From JAFMDF01 sp965222705 (lineage in GTDB: Bacteria > Bacteroidota > Bacteroidia > Chitinophagales > Saprospiraceae): a stretch of 64,000 bases of DNA. A model generated the notes under the pieces. That model was not told the DNA's origin. It made no database searches and saw nothing but the letters and a program-made list of their open reading frames with translations. Below, one piece after another: positions 49,625 through 58,400 of the stretch; position 1 is the first letter of the stretch; each line of letters opens with the position of its first letter. Position numbers and translations under genes: made by a program. The DNA lies in NCBI GenBank assembly GCA_965222705.1, contig CBDCUO010000027.1, positions 117,469-181,468 on the forward strand, written 5' to 3'.

Positions 49625-51679
49625 ATGAGCATTAAATTTTATAAAATTTGGAATCTGTTAGCTCTTATATTAATAAACGCTTTGCTGGCCAATGCTCAAC
49701 CTGGAACGACTCCGGCAAATGAAAAAAAGCCCAAGGAAACCAGAGAAGCTCTTAAAACGAATCCAATCGCTAAGGGTAAATCCAAACAAAATATAGAACT
49801 GATCTGGAATGCTCCCGATCCCCTCGAATCGGGAAAAACAGTCTTTGCTTCCAATGAAGAGCAATATGAGATCAAGTTGACTGCTTTGGCTAACACGAAA
49901 TTGAAAGCGCAGGATTTTAAAATTTATATTAATAATAAATCACTGGACGGCTCTAAATTTGAGGAAGGCGATTTGAAAGTAGCAAAAAAAGCTCGAAGAG
50001 GTAGATATAGCCATAGATATACGGGCAAATTATTGTTGGAAAAAGGGATCAATCGAATTGAAATTGAAGTGATTGCAGAAGACGGAACGGTCAAGACTTA
50101 TCCCATAGAAATCCACTATAATCCCAAACGGGTCAACCTGCATATTCTGGCAATTGGACCCGAACATGCCAACTTGCAATATACAGGAAAGGATGCACAG
50201 GATTTTGCCCAGGCCTTTAACAATCAACAAGACCGTTTATTTAAAAAAGTGTTTATTTATCAACATGCCAAAGCGGAAAATACAGATCAAACCAGCATCA
50301 AAAAGGCATTTTATAACCTAAAACACCTCTATGAAACCGAAATCGAAGAAAAAATCAGCGATAATGACCTTTTAATCATTTTTATCTCCTCGCATGGACA
50401 AAAAGACGGCCGGCGTTTTAAAATTCAAACAAGCGGCTATAATTCTTTTTATGCGGATTTCCATACGATTGACTACGAGCGGGATATTATTCAGTATTTA
50501 AAAAATATCAATTGCAAAAAACTGATGTTTATAGATGCCTGTCATAGCGGTGCAGCTTATGCAGATGTGGGCAGCAAGGATATTAAAGACGAGGACATGG
50601 CGAGGGCTTTGCATACTTTATTAGAGTCCGATCCAGGACTGACGACGATTACCTCTTGCCAGAAACACGAAAAATCTTATGAAGATGTGGCCTGGCGAAA
50701 TGGGGCTTTTACAGAAGCCATTCTCGCCGCTTTTGCCAATAAGCAATTCAAAGGGCTACGACCGGATGCCGATAATGATAAAATCATAGAACTTGGAGAG
50801 CTAAAAGACTACATCCAGGCTTATGTCCCTTTTTTGGTCGAAACACAAAAACCGAGCGCAGGGACTCAGGTCCCCCACATGACCGCCAGCCAATTGCCAA
50901 TGAACTTGCCCATATATGCCCTGGACACCTACAATCATAAAAATTTTGAAATCACCAGCCAACGACCGGCTAAGTCTATTTCCTCCCAGGTCTATAATAC
51001 GCCCTATGAGGCAGAAAACACTAGGCCACCTACTACGGATAATCCCGATAAATATAGGCACTCTTCTGGGATGATGGATAGTGACGGCGACGGTATATCC
51101 GATGAGCTAGACCATTGCCCCAACCATAAAGGGCTGCCCAAAAATGATGGCTGCCCGGAGGCTAGACCTATTGCAAAAGGCCCTGTAAGCGGCACTTTTA
51201 AAGATAGGCGCGATGGACAGACTTACACCTGGATTCGTCTTAAAGACGGAAAGAAGTGGATGTCTCAAAACCTGAATTACGAAGTCAAAAAAGACTCCTG
51301 GTGTTATAATAATAAGGGCAAAAACTGTAAAACCTACGGCCGTTTATACACCTGGAATGCTGCCCAAAGAGCCTGCCCTCCAGGCTGGCGGTTGCCCAAT
51401 AACCACGATTGGGATATTCTAAAAAATTACTACGGTGGTGAAAAAGCAGCCTATCAAGCTTTACTGGCCGGTGGAAGCAGCAATTTTTCTGCCCAATTAA
51501 GCGGCATTCGCACTTCGGATAATACCTTTTGTTGCCTCGGTGACTTTGGCAATTACTGGACCAAAGAAAGCAGTGTGTCTAGAGCTTCCTATGCCGACTT
51601 CAATAGCCATTTTAATGCCCTTAATCAGGAAACGCACGATAAAAATACAGGGCTTTCTTGTAGATGTGTGGAGGAGTAA
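49625..51679 (+). CDS. Secreted caspase-fold protease with FISUMP domain
   Basis: A 684-residue protein with several parts. The signal peptide ends near LANA-QPG. A basic Lys-rich linker and a beta-sandwich-like domain (60-170) follow. The caspase-like peptidase C14 domain (174-415) has the catalytic His257 in FISSHGQKDG and Cys306 in FIDACHSGAA. A calcium-binding type-3 repeat SDGDGISDELDHCPNHKGLP lies at 486-506. The FISUMP domain (523-684) begins GTFKDRRDGQTYTWIRLKDG and contains CPPGWRLPNNHDW. Caspase-fold proteins cleave after Arg/Lys or Asp. Secretion with a FISUMP domain points to an extracellular role. No other protease or inhibitor gene is adjacent. Confidence 0.88.
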   Translation: MSIKFYKIWNLLALILINALLANAQPGTTPANEKKPKETREALKTNPIAKGKSKQNIELIWNAPDPLESGKTVFASNEEQYEIKLTALANTKLKAQDFKIYINNKSLDGSKFEEGDLKVAKKARRGRYSHRYTGKLLLEKGINRIEIEVIAEDGTVKTYPIEIHYNPKRVNLHILAIGPEHANLQYTGKDAQDFAQAFNNQQDRLFKKVFIYQHAKAENTDQTSIKKAFYNLKHLYETEIEEKISDNDLLIIFISSHGQKDGRRFKIQTSGYNSFYADFHTIDYERDIIQYLKNINCKKLMFIDACHSGAAYADVGSKDIKDEDMARALHTLLESDPGLTTITSCQKHEKSYEDVAWRNGAFTEAILAAFANKQFKGLRPDADNDKIIELGELKDYIQAYVPFLVETQKPSAGTQVPHMTASQLPMNLPIYALDTYNHKNFEITSQRPAKSISSQVYNTPYEAENTRPPTTDNPDKYRHSSGMMDSDGDGISDELDHCPNHKGLPKNDGCPEARPIAKGPVSGTFKDRRDGQTYTWIRLKDGKKWMSQNLNYEVKKDSWCYNNKGKNCKTYGRLYTWNAAQRACPPGWRLPNNHDWDILKNYYGGEKAAYQALLAGGSSNFSAQLSGIRTSDNTFCCLGDFGNYWTKESSVSRASYADFNSHFNALNQETHDKNTGLSCRCVEE

Positions 51680-51836
51680 AAAAAAAGACAAAACATATTT
51701 ATTTTATTAATTACTGATTATTTGAACCAGCTTGCAATTATCATCTTCTTTAAGAATTTTTACATTAAGGAAATAATTTATAGAACCTATTTTACTTTTT
51801 TGGTAAGTAAGAATATACTAAAAACTGGATAAGAAA

Positions 51837-52490
51837 GTGATTCTGAGAAAAGAAAGGATATGCATAATTTTATGTTGGCTTTGGTGTTTTAAAAGAGTAT
51901 TTATTAAAGCATCTGCTGGCAGAAAAAGGGTAAATGTACTTGGGGCGGTTAATGCGCTTACTAAAAAACTTCATTTTACTGCCAATACAATTGTTGAATT
52001 TTTGCATCAGCTAAGAATCTACTATTTTGATATGAAACCTATTAGATAATGCGAGGTATCAACATTGTCACTTAGTACGATATATCGCTTGGCAATTTAG
52101 TATCAAATTATTATTCTTACCTCCTTATTACTTTGTAATTTAAGTTAATTGACCTTTTTGAGCTTTGAATTTTCCTTCAAATCAAGGCGCGGCATGAGCG
52201 AACGAACCCGAAGGGCAAAAGCTCGATGAGCTTTTGAGTGAGTGAACCGAAACGGGTCGGCTGGCCATAGTCGTAGCTATCAAGGCGAGTACGCAACGAA
52301 GAGTTGGAGAAAAAGACATGTTCAAAAAATTAAGAAATTTAGTTTACAAAGTACTTATTCTCCAAACTTAAATATCATTGAGCGACTATGGAAATTTGTT
52401 AAGAAAAAGTGCCTTTATGCAAAATATTATGACTCTAACACGAGAACTCGTAATCAGAATCATATCTGCACGTCGTTCAAGAAAAAGTGA
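51837..52490 (+). pseudogene. IS630-family transposase relic interrupted by a MITE
   Basis: Fragments of an IS630-type DDE transposase in order: ASAGRKRVNVLGAVNALTKK, VEFLHQLRIYYFDMKPI, DNARYQHCHLVRYIAWQ and FLPPY. An insertion follows at 52130-52353, then YSPNLNIIERLWKFVKKKCL. DNARYQH and SPNLNIIERLWK contain the second Asp and the Glu of the DDE triad. Several frameshifts affect the first third and the N-terminus is missing. Removing the insertion and one CTTATT restores PPYSPNLN exactly. The element is dead, and no clear ends were found. Confidence 0.8.
52130..52353. mobile_element. 224-bp MITE inside the IS630 relic
   Basis: Ends ACTTTGTAA and TTACAAAGT(A), with weaker complementarity for about 25 bases more inward, are flanked by CTTATT at 52124-52129 and 52354-52359. 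The interior has short repeats such as AAAGCTCGATGAGCTTTTGA and no gene. Its insertion after the IS630 decay or during its life is dated only relatively. Confidence 0.75.
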
Positions 52491-52528
52491 AAGAAGGGAT
52501 TATTTAACCAATAAATTCAGTAAAAATA

Positions 52529-52816
52529 ATGATGACCAATAATAATATATCAGTTTCAGAAGCAATAGCAAAGATTGAATCGGGGAAACCCCTTGAAGGG
52601 TTTTCGATAAATTTCGAACGAATAAAAGTAGAGGCATTGGATGTGATGAAATTATCAAAAGCAGAAATCAATGTGCCTGAAAAATCGATTTATTACGATG
52701 ACGATGACATAGTTTTTGACGAAGAGTTTAGGGGCAATTGGGAAAGGATAGATTACGACCCGATAGTGTATGGGATTAATAGTTCTCAAAAAAATACTAC
52801 TGCTAACAAGGCATAA
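52529..52816 (+). CDS. Small hypothetical protein
   Basis: A 95-residue acidic protein starting MMTNNNISVSEAIAKIESGK. Its central part NFERIKVEALDVMKLSKAEI is possibly alpha/beta, followed by the very acidic YYDDDDIVFDEEFRGNWERI. The family is not recognised. The SISEAI/KIESGKPLEGF region resembles small immunity-like or pentapeptide-type hypothetical proteins only loosely. The stop codon overlaps the attC-like motif GCTAACAAGGCATAAAACG, a layout seen in integron gene cassettes. Spacing to the upstream IS relic is short. Confidence 0.5.
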   Translation: MMTNNNISVSEAIAKIESGKPLEGFSINFERIKVEALDVMKLSKAEINVPEKSIYYDDDDIVFDEEFRGNWERIDYDPIVYGINSSQKNTTANKA

Positions 52817-52868
52817 AACGACCATGCCCAGCAAAAGCTGGCTACGGCGGCTATGCAGGGCCGATGTG
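52797..52868 (+). other. attC-like palindromic spacer 1
   Basis: It begins ACTGCTAACAAGGCATAAAA at the end of the coding region and contains the hairpin GCCCAGC-AAAA-GCTGGC. The opening motif TGCTAACAAGGCATAAAACG is nearly repeated at 55391-55420 (TGCCAACAAAGGCTAAAACG). A matching right-hand core (GTTRRRY-like) is not clear here. Confidence 0.35.
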
Positions 52869-53072
52869 GCACCATCAAGAAGAAAAAAAGTCCAAGAATG
52901 AGAATAGTTGCCTTAAAATCCATTTATTCCTATAATAAGCTTTAAATTGGCTGGATTCTGTATTGTTAACGGTATATTTCTTAATCTTTGAAAAATATTA
53001 ATTTTCTTAGCGATGAAAAAGTTTCATTTTTTTAAACATGAAGTTATATTCCTCAATAAAAACAATAGAAAA

Positions 53073-53690
53073 ATGTATCAAATAAATTTTTACTTATGCG
53101 CTTCAACAGTAATATTAATTTTACTGATTATTCTAAATGGATGTAAATCCATAAAAGGACATGAGCCTTCAGCACCGAGTATTGATTGTGAGGTTGTAAG
53201 TGGTCCAAACAAAGGTAAAAAGGGAAAAAGAACAGAAGATGGGTGGTGCGAAGGCGATTGGGGTGGTACTGAGTGCGACCCACCAAGTAAATGCAAAGAT
53301 ATACCATCCGAAGGGCCGGATAACTCAACAAACCAAGACGTTGCAGAGGAAGATTTAGTAATAACTGGAGGAGGAGGTAATGCTGTTATAGGCATTGTAC
53401 CTTCACACGGTAGTGAAGCAGCTGCATATTGCCTAATAAATGATAATAAATTGTCCATTGTATTTAGAAATACAGGAGAGCGTCCTTCCTCAGATAGAAC
53501 AACTACAGTAAAGGTAGAATTTTCGACTGGTTCAGCCAATACCATTAAAACGAAATTAATGCCAAGTATTCCACCTGGTGGAATAATCGAGATGATTTTT
53601 GACGTTCCTATCGAATGCTTTAATCCTGATTGCACTTTTTCAATTAAATGGTCAAATCAACCAGTTGTGATTGGTCGCTGCATTGACTAA
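53073..53690 (+). CDS. Hypothetical lipoprotein
   Basis: A 205-residue exported protein counted from ATG 53073 (MYQINFYLCASTVILILLII, then LNGCKS, a lipobox). An upstream start at 53013 adds 20 residues before the signal and is less likely. The mature part holds six cysteines (IDCEVVSGPNKGKKG, EDGWCEGDWGGTECDPPSKC) and a C-terminal beta region with IVFRNTGERPSSDRTTTVKV and FNPDCTFSIKWSN. That C-terminal region resembles an immunoglobulin-like or CARDB-type domain. No function is assignable. It lies in the run of isolated plus-strand genes separated by palindromic spacers. Confidence 0.65.
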   Translation: MYQINFYLCASTVILILLIILNGCKSIKGHEPSAPSIDCEVVSGPNKGKKGKRTEDGWCEGDWGGTECDPPSKCKDIPSEGPDNSTNQDVAEEDLVITGGGGNAVIGIVPSHGSEAAAYCLINDNKLSIVFRNTGERPSSDRTTTVKVEFSTGSANTIKTKLMPSIPPGGIIEMIFDVPIECFNPDCTFSIKWSNQPVVIGRCID

Positions 53691-53841
53691 TGGCATGACA
53701 ATTTTAGGAGGTGGAGGAAGTGGTTCTTCCTTTTGGATCACTATGACTTGTTCTGTAGACTTAAAAGTTATCGAAGGTTAGATGATAAGCGATTTAGTAT
53801 ACATTTAGTTATAGAACATTTTGGCTTTTGTTGGATTGATC

Positions 53842-53914
53842 GGAAAAATTTTTCGCCTTCGGCGAATTTTTCCTCCCTCCGCCCGACCCAGCGCAGACCC
53901 TTGACCGTTATAGC
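53842..53914 (+). other. Palindromic spacer 2 with GACCGTTATAGC end
   Basis: Hairpin arms GGAAAAATTTTTCGCC (53842-53857) and GGCGAATTTTTCC (53861-53873) enclose TTC. They are followed by GACCGTTATAGC (53903-53914), which parallels GACCGTTATGC at 54863-54873. It lies between two unrelated plus-strand genes. Confidence 0.4.
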
Positions 53915-53938
53915 ATATTAAGAACAAAAATTAAAACA

Positions 53939-54805
53939 ATGAAAAAATTGATTTTCATTTTAAGCTTTTTATTAGCAATATCATTTTGCTTTTCTCAAAT
54001 TCAACAAATACCAATCAATAGTGAAGGAGTTGAACTAAATGCTTATATGTACCAATCTGAAGGAGATGGATTAAAACCAACAATTATTTGGTGCCATGGG
54101 AATCCAGGTGGTAAAGAAAAGGGAGAATCAAAATTAGCAATAGAACTCAATAATAGAGGAATGAATGTTATTAGATTCAATTATAGGGGACTTTGGGGAA
54201 CAGAGGGCACCTATACGCCTGGGAATTGCCAAGAAGACTTAAATAATATTTTGAATTTTGTATTAGAAAAAGAGAATAGTTCAAGTTATAAGATTGACGC
54301 AACAAGAATAATTGTTGCGGGGTACAGTCATGGTTCGAATGTGGCAATAGTTTCAGCTCTTCATGATGATAGAATTAAAGAAATTATTAGTCTTGGAATA
54401 GCAGATTTCAGTTATTTGATTCGAGAGACATTTAATCCTCATAATACCGAAATGAAAAAATTTAATCAAGAAGTAAAGGATGCAATTTGGGGAGATTCTA
54501 ATGAAGGTCAAGGAAAGTATGCAAGGGATTATGACAAATATGTATTTGATATTTTATTTAACAACTACAAATATGATTTCGTTGCTCAGTCAGAAAAATT
54601 GAAGGATAAAAGAATGTTTTTTATTGTTGGAATGAATGATATGACCGTACCAATAGAACATCATTTTTTTCCTTTGTTTCGAAAGCTAAAGAAAATGGGG
54701 CATGAAGACTTTGACTTTGAAATAACAGAATCTGACCATAGTTTTAGAGAGATATCAAGTACTGAGAAAGCCGATATGATAGCAAATTGGATTAATAAAA
54801 AATGA
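53939..54805 (+). CDS. Secreted alpha/beta hydrolase
   Basis: A 288-residue protein with signal peptide (LIFILSFLLAISFCFS-Q). The alpha/beta hydrolase core has the oxyanion strand IIWCHGNPGGKEKGES, the nucleophile elbow VAGYSHGSNVAI (Ser), the acid in VGMNDMTVPIEHHF (Asp) and the histidine in ESDHSFREI. The triad is therefore complete. It resembles dienelactone-hydrolase or acyl-peptidase-like esterases acting in the periplasm. Substrate unknown. It is flanked on both sides by palindromic spacers ending GACCGTTAT, which suggests it moved as a cassette. Confidence 0.82.
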   Translation: MKKLIFILSFLLAISFCFSQIQQIPINSEGVELNAYMYQSEGDGLKPTIIWCHGNPGGKEKGESKLAIELNNRGMNVIRFNYRGLWGTEGTYTPGNCQEDLNNILNFVLEKENSSSYKIDATRIIVAGYSHGSNVAIVSALHDDRIKEIISLGIADFSYLIRETFNPHNTEMKKFNQEVKDAIWGDSNEGQGKYARDYDKYVFDILFNNYKYDFVAQSEKLKDKRMFFIVGMNDMTVPIEHHFFPLFRKLKKMGHEDFDFEITESDHSFREISSTEKADMIANWINKK

Positions 54806-54811
54806 AAACGT

Positions 54812-54873
54812 GCTATAACAACATGCATATGTCCATGCCTCCCATTCGGCAGCGCATACGCTGACCGTTATGC
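54812..54873 (+). other. attC-like palindromic spacer 3
   Basis: It begins GCTATAACAA and ends GACCGTTATGC. The outer segments GCTATAAC and GTTATGC pair with one bulged base. Inner segments around GCATATG and CATACGC can also pair around TCCCATTC. The order of outer core, inner arms and loop, 62 bases long and 7 bases after a stop codon, matches an integron attC site in outline. No integrase gene is in the window. Confidence 0.45.
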
Positions 54874-54891
54874 TCAAGTAATAACAAGGAA

Positions 54892-55428
54892 ATGACCCAA
54901 GAAGAAAATATAATATTAACCAATCAACTTGGAAAGCAATTGCAAACAAATTCGCTGTTTAAAATAGGCGAAATTATATTGTTGTTTATCATAGTCATAA
55001 CCTTTGTCGGATTAATGGTTCCTCTTGCTGGTGATAATCTTATTCTAAAACAATTAGTAGTCTGGATTGCAAATATCCTAATGTTAATCTATGTTTGGAT
55101 AGGCATCAAACTACGTGGCGAAAAATGGAGTGACTTCGGATTGACCCTGAAGACCCTTTCATTGAGAGAAGCGGTGAAAACTTTCCTGCTATCTATTTTA
55201 GTTTTAGTTTTAGCTTTAGCTTTAGCGGGTTTTATTATTGGTTCTATTATTATGGCTAATATTACAGGCATCCCAGAAGGCTCAGCAGACATGAGCGGGT
55301 ATGATTACTTTAAAGACAATATTGGGATGCTGATTTTGACATATCAATACAAACGCCCAAAGAATTTATCACCGAATTTGAAAAGAAAAAATAAAGCCTG
55401 CTGCCAACAAAGGCTAAAACGTCAATAG
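54892..55428 (+). pseudogene. CPBP-like membrane protein truncated and joined to a foreign tail
   Basis: A 178-residue frame. Residues 1-148 look like a CPBP (CAAX-protease-related) membrane protein with transmembrane segments IGEIILLFIIVITFVGLMV, LILKQLVVWIANILMLIYVW and TFLLSILVLVLALALAGFI. The conserved EExxxR protease motif that should come next is missing. After about 55336 the sequence changes to the end of another gene read in a different frame (ISIQTPKEFITEFEKKK, stop TAA at 55392-55394), while the CPBP frame runs on to a meaningless tail. An attC-like motif follows that foreign stop. A deletion between two cassette-like genes is the simplest explanation. Confidence 0.7.
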
Positions 55429-55432
55429 CCCT

Positions 55433-58400
55433 TTGATAAACCAATTTGCCAAATATTGCCTTTTACTTTCTCCGATACTTGTATTGTGGAGCTTGCTCCT
55501 TCCGGCACAACCCTTCCACTTCACTTTATTCGACCCGCAAGACGGCCTGTGTTCACCGGAAATCACCACTTTATATCAAGACAGCAAAGGGCAGTTGTGG
55601 GTAGGAACCACTTTGGGTTTAAATGTATATGATGGGTACGAATTTCACAACATTAGCCTGGAAAACGGCTTGCCAACAGGTAAGATTAACGATATAGAAG
55701 AAGATACTTATGGGGCTATTTGGGTAGCAATGGAAATGGGTTTAGGGCTTATCAAAAATAGACAGATTGTCACTTGGGGTAAAAGAGATAGTTTGTTTAG
55801 CGAAGGCATTAACCAACTGTATATGGATGTGCATGGAAATCTGTGGTTGGGCAGCCCACACCTCCTGAGCCTTTTTCCCAGAGAAGAAATAGAGGCCTTT
55901 CATCGGAATGAATGGGAGGTGCCGACTTTGAAGCATTTTAAAGCTGAAATCCTGAGTGAACAAATTTACGACTTGGAAGGGGACGAAAAAGGAAATCTAT
56001 ATATTGGTACTTTTACAAGCCTGCTTCGTTTCAATCACCGGGACAGCTTCCAAGTGATAGCTGCGACTGGCGAACGGCTGGCCATGCCCACAGCCATTGT
56101 TCCTTTAGGGAAGGATAGGGTTTTATGGAGTGTTTATGATGGCAATATTTATCAATATTCAAATGGCAAACCGGACACTTTATTCTTGTCACCGCATGTG
56201 TTGATAAACCAAGAAATATTGGAATTGGACGATAGTCTCTGGGGAGTTGCCAATGGAAAAATCTCTCAATATACCGATGGAAAGCGGATTGATTCTTTTT
56301 CGTTCCCTTGGAAATTGACAGAAACCAGGGAAATATTGATTTCTGATAGTGCTTTTTGGGTCACTTTTGGAGGCGGTTTGTGTGCCATCCGGACAGATAG
56401 AGTAGATGTTTATCCGACTCCTCCGAATTGGGAATTAAAATACTTCACATGTGGGCTTCAGGACCAGGAAGGCAATTTTTGGTTAGGCAGTACCGAAGGG
56501 CTGGTCAAGGCATCTCCCAAAAAATTCAGATTCTATCAGAGTGCGGATGGTTTTTCAAGAGATTTGTACTCCATGAAGGAAGAAGAAAATGGTCGTTTGA
56601 TTATAGGAGGCAATCAGGGACAAGTATTTGTCTATGATAATGGCAATTATTTCAAGCCTTATGAAATTCCAGATGTCCTGCCCGTCTCCGGTGAGATTTT
56701 TGATATCCTGAAAGACCATAAAGGGAATTATTGGTTTGCTTCTTATTGGCGAGGGTTAACCCATCTCAAAAATGGAAAACCAGAACGCTATCTGTGCCGA
56801 AGTGACATAGACAAATGTATAGACCTCAATTGTATCTATGAAGACTGGCAGCAGAATATGTGGGTAGGCACTTGGATGGGAATGACCCGGATTGTAATGG
56901 ATTGGGAAGCGGATACCATTGAGCAGATCATCCATTATTGGGAGCAGGACAAGCCTGAGTTCGTTGTCAATACTATTGTTCAGGATAAATTTGGCACACT
57001 ATGGTTCGGCACAGACAAGGGTCTGTTCTATTTCGATCATGACAATGACCGGCCTAGCCTATTCCCGCTGGGAATAGAGATTCCATCCATTACAGAACTA
57101 AAAACAGACCAGGAAAACCATCTGTGGATGACTACGCAAGGCACTGGCATTATTAAGTGCAAAATCACGGGCGAAGGAAAATTAGAATTGTTGCAGCAGT
57201 TCACCAACACCGATGGGCTGGCATCTGATTTTTTTCTTAGCCTCGAATTGGATGATAGTGGCAATGTGTGGGTGGCCACTTATCAAGGGATTTCGGTTTT
57301 GAAAAAGTCAGGAGAAGGCTATCACATCATTAATTACAATGCGCACGACGGTTTGATTGATAAAGCTTATCAGAGACTCAGGCTGTACAAAGACAGCAAA
57401 GGCAGGATGTGGGGACTCAGCACCATGGGCTTATTCTCTTTTGAACCTGAAAAAATGGTAGCAGAGAAGAAAGTTTTGGAAACCGCTATCACCAAAGCTG
57501 CTTTTTCAGGAATAGAAGTCGATTTACAGGACATGGACACCCCTTCCTACTTACCCTGGAACCGCAATATGTTGGAAGTAGAATTTAGAGCCATTAATCT
57601 TTCTAACCCTTCGAAAATTCAATACAGTTGGCATTTGGAAGGCTTGGATGAAGACTGGAGTGCCCCTGGCAACACCCGTAGTCTTCGTTTTAATAATCTT
57701 CTGCCCGGACGGTATGCATTTCAGGTAAAAGTCTGTAATCCCGATGGGTTCTGGAATGAACAACCCACTACATTTGCCTTTGTCATCCTGTCGCCCTGGT
57801 GGGCTACGTGGTGGGCTTATCTTAGTTATATTCTACTTGCCCTCACGTTGGTTTTCGCCTTTTATTTTTATAAAAAAAGAGAGTGGCAACTGCAAGCACA
57901 ACTCGCCCTGGAACACCGGGAAGCAGAACGCCTCAAAGAACTGGATGTTGTCAAAACCAAACTCTACACCAACATCACCCACGAATTTCGCACCCCGCTG
58001 ACTGTAATTCTCGGCATGGTTCGTCAGATTAAAGAAAATCCCCAAGACTGGTTTAACGAAGGCTTGAAAATGATAGAGCGCAATGGCAACAACCTCTTGC
58101 AACTGGTCAACCAGATGCTCAACCTGTCCAAACTGGAATCGGGTGCTTTGCCAGTCAATCTCATTCAAGGGGATATTCTTACCTACTTAAAATACGTACT
58201 TGAGTCCTTTCATTCGATGGCGGAAAGCAAAAATGTTCAACTACATTTTCAGTCAGATTCAGATGAATTGATAATGGATTACGACCCAGAGAAAATAAGA
58301 GAAATTGTTTCAAATTTGTTGTCGAATGCCATTAAGTTTACGCCGGAAGGAGGGGCAGTAAATGTACGGCTTACGGCGGCCGGCCAACGGTCAACGGAAA

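Noticed and set aside
53090..53635. 181-codon minus-strand frame opposite the lipoprotein gene.
   Set aside because: Shadow of the plus-strand coding region, which has a lipoprotein signal; the antisense frame shows no domain.
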